A stretch of 64,000 bases of DNA from NCBI RefSeq assembly GCF_026013415.1, contig NZ_JAPDOK010000003.1:62001-126000 (forward strand), read 5' to 3'. A model generated the notes under the pieces. That model was not told the DNA's origin. It did no database searches and was given only the letters and a program-made list of their open reading frames with translations. The DNA comes from Sphingomonas caeni (GTDB taxonomy: Bacteria; Pseudomonadota; Alphaproteobacteria; Sphingomonadales; Sphingomonadaceae). The translations under genes were made by a program, and so were the position numbers. Positions 6,670-14,049 of this stretch are shown one piece after another. The stretch's first letter is position 1. Each line of letters begins with the position of its first letter.

Positions 6670-7856
6670 CCACGGTCGTCGGGGGCGTGTACGTCGAACG
6701 GTGCGTCGAACCCCACTGGGACGACGTGTATGGCTCAGCCGGGCGCGCTGCTGCCGCCATCAGCGCGGCCACGCCCGATGTCCGGCTTTTGACCTATCGT
6801 GCGAAGCCGCTCGCCAGCGCGTTCGCGAGTCTCGAGAACGCGTACGGTCTGGCGATCGATGGCCCCGAGGTCGCCGAGCAGATCGCATTCGACTACTTCC
6901 ATCCACTCGCTGTGCCGCGCATTACCCCGCGTCCGGATGCGGTGAAACGACAGTCGTCTATTAAGGTCGAGGACGACATCGTGCTTCGGTTCGGCATGCT
7001 CGAGGGTGACGCTGTCGTGTCGGCAGGCACAGTCGTCTACGATCCGCAATCGGCATTCGACCCCCGCCCTTACGACGAGAATGGCTCGACCGCCGGCCGC
7101 CTGGCGCTGATCCTCAACCAGCATGAAGCTAGGCGGTTTACCGGTGATCCGGACGCGCGCAAAGCGGCGGAAGCGCTGCTCGCCCGGGGGGACACCGAGG
7201 TGGTCGTCCTCAAGATGGGAAGCCGCGGAGCCCTCGTGCTGACGGCGACGAGTTCCCATCAGGTGCCCGCGTACCGGAGCGAGAACGTCTTCAAGATCGG
7301 ATCGGGCGACGTCTTCTCCGCGGCGTTCACCCAGTTCTGGGCAATCGACGGACGTTCGCCAGACGAAGCCGCTGATCTCGCTTCGCGAGCTGTGAGCCGA
7401 TATGTCGATACCAAGTCGCTACCTATCCCGACCGCTCATGACCTTACGGCAGCTGACCTCGTACCGATAACCTCCGGGGACGGCCGGATCTACATTGCGG
7501 CTCCGTTCTTCAACCTGGCCGAGCGCTGGATCGTTGAGGAAGTCCGGGCACAACTTATCGACATGGGCATTCCGGTCTTCTCGCCGCTCCACGAGGTCGG
7601 GGAGGGTCCCGGCGAGATCGTGGCACCGCAGGACCTGGCTGGCCTCGACGACTGCCAAGTGGTGCTCGCGATCCTGAACGGTTCTGACACCGGCACGGTG
7701 TTCGAGGTCGGTTACGCCGTTGCGAGGGGAATCCCCGTGGTGGCTCTCGCCCAAAACATGCGCGCCGAAGACTTGAAGATGGTCGCAGGGTCGGGCTGCA
7801 CTATCGTTGGCGATCTGGCCTCGGCGATTTACCAAGCGGTGTGGGCGCTTCCTTGA
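6666..7856 (+). CDS. PfkB-like kinase / nucleoside 2-deoxyribosyltransferase fusion
   Basis: A 396-aa two-domain protein. Residues 1-250 resemble PfkB carbohydrate/nucleoside kinases: an N-terminal glycine segment (VVGGVYVERC) and the ATP-site signature FKIGSGDVFSAAF (GxGD at 212-215, Asp215 as candidate general base). Residues 274-396 are a nucleoside 2-deoxyribosyltransferase-like domain: RIYIAAPFF at its start, VFSPLHEVG, and the signature DTGTVFEVGYA in which Glu347 would be the nucleophile. The start at 6666 overlaps the previous stop (ATGA); an upstream ATG at 6585 would run through the small-protein gene. The fusion suggests handling of a nucleoside or base: cleaving or exchanging a glycosidic bond and phosphorylating the sugar. 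Substrate is unknown. Confidence 0.82.
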   Translation: MTTVVGGVYVERCVEPHWDDVYGSAGRAAAAISAATPDVRLLTYRAKPLASAFASLENAYGLAIDGPEVAEQIAFDYFHPLAVPRITPRPDAVKRQSSIKVEDDIVLRFGMLEGDAVVSAGTVVYDPQSAFDPRPYDENGSTAGRLALILNQHEARRFTGDPDARKAAEALLARGDTEVVVLKMGSRGALVLTATSSHQVPAYRSENVFKIGSGDVFSAAFTQFWAIDGRSPDEAADLASRAVSRYVDTKSLPIPTAHDLTAADLVPITSGDGRIYIAAPFFNLAERWIVEEVRAQLIDMGIPVFSPLHEVGEGPGEIVAPQDLAGLDDCQVVLAILNGSDTGTVFEVGYAVARGIPVVALAQNMRAEDLKMVAGSGCTIVGDLASAIYQAVWALP

Positions 7857-8446
7857 AGGCCGTGCTCCTATCCGGCGGAATGGATTCGATCGCGCTGGCG
7901 TATTGGAAGCGCCCCGAAGTCGCGATCACCATCGACTACGCCCAGAAAGCCGCCTCGACTGAACTGGCCGTTGCTGCCGAGGTGGCCCGGACATTGAACA
8001 TGCGCCACGAGATCATCCGCGTGGACTGTTCCTCGCTCGGTTCGGGCGACATGGCCGGTAGTGAGCCTCTTGCGGCCGCTCCCGTCACGGAATGGTGGCC
8101 GTTCAGGAACCAGATGCTGCTCACCTTCGCAGGTATGAGGGCCGTCGCGATCGGCGTCACCGAGCTAATGACCGGTTCAGTCGCGTCGGACGGAACCCAT
8201 GCTGATGGTAGGGCCGAATTCTATGCGGCGGCTGATGCCCTGATGGGGATGCAGGAAGGAAACGTCCGCGTCATCGTGCCGGCCATCGGCATGACGACAG
8301 TCGAGCTGATCAAGACGTCCGGGGTGCCCCGCGAGATTCTCGCCTGGGCCCATTCCTGTCACACGGGGCCATTGGCATGCGGCGACTGCCGCGGTTGCCA
8401 CAAGCACTTCCAGGTAACGGAGCAGCTGTTCGACGATGCCTACTGA
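7841..8446 (+). CDS. QueC-like 7-cyano-7-deazaguanine synthase family protein
   Basis: A 201-aa PP-loop ATPase of the QueC family. The adenylation motif SGGMDS lies at residues 11-16. A four-cysteine zinc site is present at C173, C180, C183 and C186 (HSCHTGPLACGDCRGC), as in QueC. PFRNQ at 87-91 replaces the usual PGRN, and DGRAEF at 122-127 stands where housekeeping QueC has DCR(P/D)EF. It is shorter than typical QueC (about 220-230 aa), and no queD, queE or queF lies nearby, so queuosine synthesis is unlikely. QueC homologues in defence loci (Cap9 of type IV CBASS, QatC) are the closer parallel by context. A GTG start at 7841 is shown; a TTG at 7853 overlapping the previous stop would give MKAVLLSGG and is equally plausible. 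Confidence 0.87.
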   Translation: MGASLKAVLLSGGMDSIALAYWKRPEVAITIDYAQKAASTELAVAAEVARTLNMRHEIIRVDCSSLGSGDMAGSEPLAAAPVTEWWPFRNQMLLTFAGMRAVAIGVTELMTGSVASDGTHADGRAEFYAAADALMGMQEGNVRVIVPAIGMTTVELIKTSGVPREILAWAHSCHTGPLACGDCRGCHKHFQVTEQLFDDAY

Positions 8447-9119
8447 CCACGAGCCGATACCGCGGCTCGATCGCTCCGGCCCTCCATCTCGCATACCCCG
8501 CCCCGATCGATGGGTCCCGCTTCCGCGTGACATCAGGCAGCCAAGTGCCAGCTTCATGGAGATCCTCCAGGGCAGACGTTCCCTGATCGGGGGAGACATC
8601 ACCGTTGAGGACCTGTCCTCTTTGCTCTGGCACTCGACCAGTCTGAGGGAGCGGCAGACCGGTGGCCGGTTCGGCCTCCCGTGGGAAAGCCGACCCGCCC
8701 CCTCCGTTGGCGGACTGCACGCCATGCGCGTCGTCGTGATGCCGCTGGGCGATCCGTCGACCGCGGGTGAATATGTACCCGACGTCCACGGGATCGCGCC
8801 GATCGACGCAGAGGCGCTCGAGATCAACCGGGCCAGTCTGGCCGAAATGCTGGACTGCGGGACGGGCACGACGCTACAGCTCGCGTGCGACGTCGATCTG
8901 CTCGAGGCGTGCTACTCGAACGCGGGTTCGTTGCTGTGGCGGGAAGCTGGCGCTCTTTCTGCGACGATCTGCCAAGTCGCGACGGGGCTCGGGCTCACCT
9001 CGGTCATGCTTGGGCGAACCGGGGACGGGATCCTTCGCGCTGCAGGCATCGACCGACGTCTGGTCGGCGCGGGCGCGGTGCAAGTTGGGTCATTCCCCAC
9101 CCGGTTGGGTGAACCATGA
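8436..9119 (+). CDS. SagB/ThcOx-type nitroreductase-fold protein
   Basis: A 227-aa protein with the nitroreductase/SagB-type oxidase fold: an arginine pair in the FMN phosphate-binding region (MEILQGRRS), RPAPSVGGLHAMRVVVMPL matching the PSxGGLHp segment, and a C-terminal helix pair, LLWREAGALSATICQVATGLGLTSVMLG, typical of SagB dehydrogenases. It begins inside the QueC-like gene (11-base overlap), so it belongs to the same operon. FMN-dependent oxidation or reduction of a peptide or deazapurine is possible. The first 40 residues are Pro/Arg-rich and not conserved-looking. Redox chemistry is inferred from fold only. Confidence 0.8.
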   Translation: MPTDHEPIPRLDRSGPPSRIPRPDRWVPLPRDIRQPSASFMEILQGRRSLIGGDITVEDLSSLLWHSTSLRERQTGGRFGLPWESRPAPSVGGLHAMRVVVMPLGDPSTAGEYVPDVHGIAPIDAEALEINRASLAEMLDCGTGTTLQLACDVDLLEACYSNAGSLLWREAGALSATICQVATGLGLTSVMLGRTGDGILRAAGIDRRLVGAGAVQVGSFPTRLGEP

Positions 9120-9271
9120 ATCCCTCCCCCCGCCACCACCCACTGCACTACGACTGGAGATATGACGGCCGCACGGCGAGCATGCTGGGGGAGATGCTGA
9201 GCGGCCATCACCGCTTAAAGCGCGGTGTCCAGCTTTCGATGAGCGCTTCCTCGTCATCTTCATCGGGCTGA
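9116..9271 (+). pseudogene. Possible truncated last gene of the QueC-type operon
   Basis: An ATG overlapping the nitroreductase stop (ATGA) opens a 51-codon frame starting MNPSPRHHPLHYDWRYDGRT and ending in a serine run. Translational coupling identical to the other operon genes and the protein-like first 33 residues suggest the beginning of a sixth gene. From about 9205 the frame reads through the antisense side of another gene into low-complexity serines, as expected if recombination cut the gene here. Could also be a chance frame. Confidence 0.3.
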
Positions 9272-9462
9272 TCTTCTGGCCGCACAGAGAGCGAACTGCA
9301 GGTCAGAACCGTGAGAGTGCGCCCGTACCCGCCAAGCCCCACGACTTCCTCGGTAATCCGATAGGTCTGTTCGCCGTCCAGCCACCTATTCAAAAGGCCA
9401 TCGCCTACCTCGCTTCGGCCCATTCTGACATTGTCGGGCTGGGCATTGAACTGGTGGGTCAT
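9208..9462 (-). CDS. Small hypothetical acidic protein
   Basis: An 84-aa frame starting MTHQFNAQPDNVRMGRSEVG, with WLDGEQTYRITEEVVGLGGYGR in the middle and an acidic tail (RPEDQPDEDDEEALIESW) ending RFKR. The composition is protein-like and differs from a typical GC-rich shadow, but I do not recognise a family. A longer version starting at 9603 is less convincing. It points toward the QueC-type operon and may lie on the chromosomal side of the element's right boundary. The 190 or so bases between it and 9657 hold one palindromic site and no gene. Confidence 0.45.
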   Translation of the reverse strand: MTHQFNAQPDNVRMGRSEVGDGLLNRWLDGEQTYRITEEVVGLGGYGRTLTVLTCSSLSVRPEDQPDEDDEEALIESWTPRFKR

Positions 9463-9588
9463 CTCCGGTTGGAACCGCAAGGGGCGGGTACCCTCGCTTA
9501 GAGCGAGATGGGATCGGGTTGAACCGCCTTCGTCAATACGACACCAGCCGGCTCCGGATCGAATTCGATCAGCCCGCTTGCCGCGTAT

Positions 9589-9602
9589 TGATACCGGTGT
9601 CA
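9589..9602. promoter_or_regulatory. Near-palindromic operator-like site upstream of GH2/pectate lyase genes
   Basis: TGATACCGGTGTCA is an imperfect 14-bp palindrome centred on ACCGGT, 54 bases before the GH2 start. The shape fits a LacI- or GntR-type operator controlling the pectin genes. No local regulator gene is present, so the binding protein is unknown. Confidence 0.35.
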
Positions 9603-9656
9603 TAACGCTCCCACAGCCCAGCCGGGAATCGGCGCGTATGGGTCGCGGGAGAGGGT

Positions 9657-12600
9657 ATGTCAGGGATCAGCCGGCGGGGATTTCTCGGCGCGAGCGCGGC
9701 CGGGGCCGCCATGTCCTTCATTCCCTCGACCCATGCGGCGCCGGTGCTGGCCGACCTGCCCGATACCGGCTGGATGCTCTGGCTCGACCGCGATGCCGCG
9801 TGGCGCGACGATGCGATCCATCTCCCCTCGCAGGTGAATCTCCATGCGCTCCCGCTGAACCCGCCGACCGGCGGCTGGGGGGCCTTGTGGAAGGCGAAGG
9901 CGCTGGCGGTGACGCTCCCCACCACGGTCGAGGAGCATTTCTGGGGTGCGTTCGGCGAGCGGTCCTATACCGGGGACGAGTATCGCTACGCCGAGGACGA
10001 TGCCGTCCCTCAGAACGGTGCGTATCGCGGCGTCTCCTGGTGGTATCGCGAGATCGACATTCCCGCCTCCGCCAGGGGCAAGCGCGTGATGCTCCATATC
10101 CGCGGCGCGCGGCTGCGGGCGGAGGTCTTCCTCAACGAAAGGCTCGTCGGCTATTCGATCATGTCGGAGCTGCCGATCCATTGCGATCTCACGCAAGCGA
10201 TGCGGCCCGGGCAGGCGAACCGGCTCGCGATCCGCATCACCAATCCCGGCGGCCGCTACGACTGGCGCGATTCGACGACGATGATGTGGGGCGCGGCCAA
10301 GCTGTTCGCATCGCACGGCTTTGGCGGGATCGACCGCGGCATGACGCTGAGCGCGCATCCGCTCGACGCGCATATCGCCGATGCCTGGGTGCTCAACACG
10401 CCGAACCCGCGCGAAGTGACCGCGCATATGCAGGTCGTGCTGGCGAGCGCGCGCGACATGGTGAAGCTGCGCGGTCGCGCGCGGGTGGAACTGGTGGGCG
10501 TAAAGGGTGTCGTGAAGCTGGAGAGCATCAGCACCGACGCCAATGTCGCGACCTTCGTGTTCCGGGTGAAGGCGCCCGACGCGAAGCTCTGGGACCTTGA
10601 AACCCCGCACCTCCACCAACTCCGCTTCGGCTTCGGCGAGGACAGGCGCACGGTCCGGTTCGGCTTCCGCTGGTTCTCGCCCGAGGGGATCGGGACCAAT
10701 GCCTTGCTTCGTCTCAACGGACGGCGCGTGAAGCTCTATTCGGCGATCTCATGGGGCTATTGGGGGTATAACGGGCTGTGGCCCACGCCCGAACTGGCGC
10801 GCCGCGAAGTCACCGCCGCGAAAGCGCTGGGACTCAACTGCCTCCATTTCCATCGCAATGTCGGCAAGGAGGAGGTGTTCGCCGCGCAGGATGCGGGTGG
10901 GCTGCTCCGGGTGATGGAGCCGGGCGGCGGGCGTCACGCGATCGGCAGGGATCTGAAGCCCGGCGAGACCCTGTCCGACGCCGACAGGTTCAGCCGCGAT
11001 TTCCTCGTCGAGAAATGCGTGGCGATGGCGAAGACCTTCCGCTCGCACCCCAGCCTCGTGCAATATACGCTCCAGAACGAGATCGGGGCCAACCTCGCCA
11101 ATCCGGACGTCCAGGCGGTGCTCAGGGCGATCCACGATGCCGATCCCAGCCGCACCGTCATCCTCAACGACGGCTTCGTCCAGCGCGGCGCAGCGCAGGC
11201 GATGATTCTGCCGTACAGCGATCACACTTACCGCTCGGACGTCGAGCAATGGGGCGGCTGGTGGGTCAATCACCAGGGCGCGGGCGACCAGTGGTACGAC
11301 AAATTCTACCAGTCCAAGGACGCCTATATCCACCAGCAGGCGGGCAAGCCCTTCATCGTCGAGTTCGGCGAGATGCAGGGCTGCGCGGTGGCGGACAATC
11401 ACGCCGGGATCGTCGCCGAGATCGATGCGCGTGGCGGCAAGTCCTACGATATCGAGGACCATCGGGTGATTCTCAGGGAGACCGAGGCGTTCCTCGACCG
11501 CTGGGGCTTCCGCAAGGCCTTCCCGACCGCGGAGAGCCTGTTCCTGTCGATCGGCCGCAAGGCCTATCACGCCTGGGAGAATTATTTCGAGAATATCCGG
11601 CTGGGCGACAACGTCGACATGGCCTGCGTCAGCGGCTGGGAGACGACCGCAATCGAGAATCATTCGGGGGTCGTCGACAATCTGCGCCACTTCAAGACCG
11701 ATCCGGAGATCATCCGCCGCGCGCTGCTGCCGGTGCGGCCCTGCGCCAAGCAGCGCCGGCTGGTCTATGCGCTGGGCGAGACCGCCGAACTCGATATCTG
11801 GCTGTTCGACGATACCGGCGGGACGAGCGGGATCGGGCTGGACCTGATCCTGACGATGATCGGCCCGGACGGGCGCGAGCTGACCCGCGCCTCCTTCCCC
11901 ACGCCTGCGCGCTTCGAACCCGATGTGTTCGCCTATCTGATCGAAGAGAAGGCGAAGCTTTTTCCGTTCGACAAGCCGGGCAAATGGACGATCCGCCTGG
12001 CGCATACGACGCCGGATGTTCCGGCGTTCGAGCGCGATTTCTGGGTGGTCGGCCCCGCGGCACCCTTCGCGCACGCGCTCCGCATCGGTGTGGCGGGCGT
12101 GGCGCAATCGCTGCGCAAGCAGCTCGATTTTGCCGGGGTGGCGTTCGAGGATTTCCGGCCCGGCCAACGCTATGACGGCGTCATCGCCTCGGGCCTCAGG
12201 GCCGACGAGATCGCCCGCCGCCAGGTCGGCGAGCAGACGGGTCTGGAGGCGCAGCCCCGCGCAGGCGAGAAGCCGCCGATGGTGCTCGGCGAACTCCCCG
12301 CCGAAGTCCTCGCCGCCGTCAAGACCGGAACGCCCTTGCTCGCGCTCGTGCCCGAGGATGGCCTCGCCGACGGCGTCGCGAAGCAGCTCTCGGCGCTTGG
12401 CCTGTTCCGCTATGCGGGACAGGTCGGCAATCTCCGCGCGCCCTGGATGGGCAATTGGAATTATCTCCGCGCGCATCCCTTGTTCGAAGGCATCCCTGCC
12501 GACTGCGCCACAAGCGTGCTCCATCAGGTCGAGGGGCAGCCGTCGAACGGCCTGATCGTGGACGGCGAGGGTGTCGAGATCGTCGCCGCCTATAGCCGCG

Positions 12601-12746
12601 ACCATGACCGCAGGAACGGCGCCGCGACCCTGATCGCCCGCGCGAACGGCATGCACGCGGTCGTTCACCGCATGCCCGATATGGTTCAACCACTGCAGCG
12701 CCGCTTCCTGGAAAATGCGGTCCGCTGGCTGGCAGGAGTGAAGTAG
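9657..12746 (+). CDS. GH2-type glycoside hydrolase, Tat-exported
   Basis: A 1029-aa secreted or periplasmic hydrolase. The N-terminus SRRGFLGASAAGAA is a twin-arginine signal. A galactose-binding-like beta domain (GVSWWYREIDIP, LRAEVFLNERLVGY) is followed by an Ig-like domain, then a TIM barrel with LNCLHFHRNVG, an NE pair in QYTLQNEIGAN (Glu475, acid/base candidate) and FIVEFGEMQ (Glu569 or Glu572 as nucleophile). The last 300 residues add a beta-sandwich and a further alpha/beta domain. The gene lies 1 base before a PL10 pectate lyase, so a pectin side-chain substrate is likely. Exact specificity (galactosidase, glucuronidase or other) cannot be read from the motifs. GGGAGAGGG precedes the ATG. 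Confidence 0.84.
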   Translation: MSGISRRGFLGASAAGAAMSFIPSTHAAPVLADLPDTGWMLWLDRDAAWRDDAIHLPSQVNLHALPLNPPTGGWGALWKAKALAVTLPTTVEEHFWGAFGERSYTGDEYRYAEDDAVPQNGAYRGVSWWYREIDIPASARGKRVMLHIRGARLRAEVFLNERLVGYSIMSELPIHCDLTQAMRPGQANRLAIRITNPGGRYDWRDSTTMMWGAAKLFASHGFGGIDRGMTLSAHPLDAHIADAWVLNTPNPREVTAHMQVVLASARDMVKLRGRARVELVGVKGVVKLESISTDANVATFVFRVKAPDAKLWDLETPHLHQLRFGFGEDRRTVRFGFRWFSPEGIGTNALLRLNGRRVKLYSAISWGYWGYNGLWPTPELARREVTAAKALGLNCLHFHRNVGKEEVFAAQDAGGLLRVMEPGGGRHAIGRDLKPGETLSDADRFSRDFLVEKCVAMAKTFRSHPSLVQYTLQNEIGANLANPDVQAVLRAIHDADPSRTVILNDGFVQRGAAQAMILPYSDHTYRSDVEQWGGWWVNHQGAGDQWYDKFYQSKDAYIHQQAGKPFIVEFGEMQGCAVADNHAGIVAEIDARGGKSYDIEDHRVILRETEAFLDRWGFRKAFPTAESLFLSIGRKAYHAWENYFENIRLGDNVDMACVSGWETTAIENHSGVVDNLRHFKTDPEIIRRALLPVRPCAKQRRLVYALGETAELDIWLFDDTGGTSGIGLDLILTMIGPDGRELTRASFPTPARFEPDVFAYLIEEKAKLFPFDKPGKWTIRLAHTTPDVPAFERDFWVVGPAAPFAHALRIGVAGVAQSLRKQLDFAGVAFEDFRPGQRYDGVIASGLRADEIARRQVGEQTGLEAQPRAGEKPPMVLGELPAEVLAAVKTGTPLLALVPEDGLADGVAKQLSALGLFRYAGQVGNLRAPWMGNWNYLRAHPLFEGIPADCATSVLHQVEGQPSNGLIVDGEGVEIVAAYSRDHDRRNGAATLIARANGMHAVVHRMPDMVQPLQRRFLENAVRWLAGVK

Positions 12747-12747
12747 A

Positions 12748-14028
12748 ATGCGATTCTGGCAAGCGGCACTGTTACTCGCAAGTGTTCCCGCTGGCGTGGC
12801 GGCGGCGGGGGTGATCGGTCACATGATCCCGGCCGAGCCGATCACCGAGGCGCGGATCGCCCAGCTCCCCAAGGGCGAGCAGGCCGCCTGGACCGCCTAT
12901 CTGGCCAGGTCGCGCGCGCTCAAGGCCGAGGACATGGCGTCGCTGTCGCGCGAGCGGGCAGGGGGCGTCGCGCCCGATGCGCCGCCGACCGGCCCCTCGG
13001 GCGGAGCGGGCATGCCGCTGGCCAACCCGGCGGAATGGTATGCGGGCCCCGAGGCACGCAAGGTGGCCGACAATATCGTCAGCTTCCAGACGCCTGCGGG
13101 CGGATGGGGCAAGAATGTCGACCGATCGGGCCCGCCGCGGCTGCGGGGCCAGCATTACGTGCCGATCGAGCATCTCCCCGCCAACGCCCGCAGCGACATC
13201 CCCGGCGACGAGGACTGGGCCTATGTCGGCACGATCGACAACAACGCGACCACCACCGAGATCCGCTTCCTCGCGCGCGTCCAGGCCGCGTTGCCGGGGG
13301 CGGAGGGTGAGCCGTACCGCGCAGCGATGGCCAAGGGCGTGCGCTATCTGCTGACCGCGCAATTCCCGAATGGCGGCTGGCCGCAAATCTATCCGCTCCA
13401 GGGCGGCTATCACGATGCGATCACCTATAATGACGATGCCATGTCCGATGTGATCGCGGTGCTGACCAGCGTCGCCGGGCGCGCGGGCGATTTTGCCGCC
13501 ATCCCCGCGCCGCTCGCGGCGCAGGCGGGCACGTCGGTCGACAAGGCGATCGCGCTGATCCTCACCACCCAGGTCGTGATCGACGGCAAGCGCACCGTCT
13601 GGGGCCAGCAGCACGACGCGCTCACGCTCAAGCCGGTCGGGGCGCGCAATTTCGAGCCTGCCTCGCTCTCCAGCTACGAAAGCGCCGATATCCTCGCGAT
13701 GCTGATGCGCCGGCCCAATCCCTCGCCACAGCTCGTCGCCGCGGTGCGGGCCGGGATCGACTGGCTTCAGGCGCATGCGATCCGCGACATGGAATGGAAG
13801 CGTGGGCCGAATGGCGCGATGCTTTCGCCCAAGCCGGGCGCGGGCCCGATCTGGTCGCGCTATTACGACTTCACCACCGGCAAGCCGGTGTTCGGGGATC
13901 GCGACAAGACGATCCATGACGATCCCAACGAACTCAGCCTCGAACGGCGCAACGGCTATAGCTGGTTCAGCAACGGGCCGCAGAAGGCGATCGACCAATA
14001 TGCGAAATGGCCGTGGCGGCGGAAGTGA
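12748..14028 (+). CDS. pelA: Pectate lyase, polysaccharide lyase family 10
   Basis: A 426-aa PL10 pectate lyase cleaving polygalacturonate by beta-elimination. A signal peptide (QAALLLASVPAGVAAAG) is followed by a helical toroid with family motifs: TPAGGWGKNVDRSG, GTIDNNATTTEIRFLARV, FPNGGWPQIYPL, ITYNDDAMSDVI, and the C-terminal SRYYDFTTGKPVFGDRDKTI with NELSLERRNGYSWF. Length matches the catalytic domain alone, without binding modules. It sits in the same transcript as the GH2 enzyme. Confidence 0.92.
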   Translation: MRFWQAALLLASVPAGVAAAGVIGHMIPAEPITEARIAQLPKGEQAAWTAYLARSRALKAEDMASLSRERAGGVAPDAPPTGPSGGAGMPLANPAEWYAGPEARKVADNIVSFQTPAGGWGKNVDRSGPPRLRGQHYVPIEHLPANARSDIPGDEDWAYVGTIDNNATTTEIRFLARVQAALPGAEGEPYRAAMAKGVRYLLTAQFPNGGWPQIYPLQGGYHDAITYNDDAMSDVIAVLTSVAGRAGDFAAIPAPLAAQAGTSVDKAIALILTTQVVIDGKRTVWGQQHDALTLKPVGARNFEPASLSSYESADILAMLMRRPNPSPQLVAAVRAGIDWLQAHAIRDMEWKRGPNGAMLSPKPGAGPIWSRYYDFTTGKPVFGDRDKTIHDDPNELSLERRNGYSWFSNGPQKAIDQYAKWPWRRK

Positions 14029-14049
14029 AGCGTTGCTAGCCTCCGGGCA

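Noticed and set aside
7841-8446. Housekeeping queuosine biosynthesis or DNA 7-deazaguanine (Dpd) modification
   Set aside because: No queD/queE/queF/tgt or dpd genes nearby, and altered QueC signatures.
5399-9119. Type IV CBASS
   Set aside because: No CD-NTase-type cyclase and no transglycosylase-like gene in the window, so the system cannot be called CBASS despite QueC-like and OGG-like genes.
10749-12689. 646-codon open frame on the minus strand
   Set aside because: Antisense to the GH2 enzyme, His/Arg/Asp-rich with no family motif; an artefact of GC-rich third positions.
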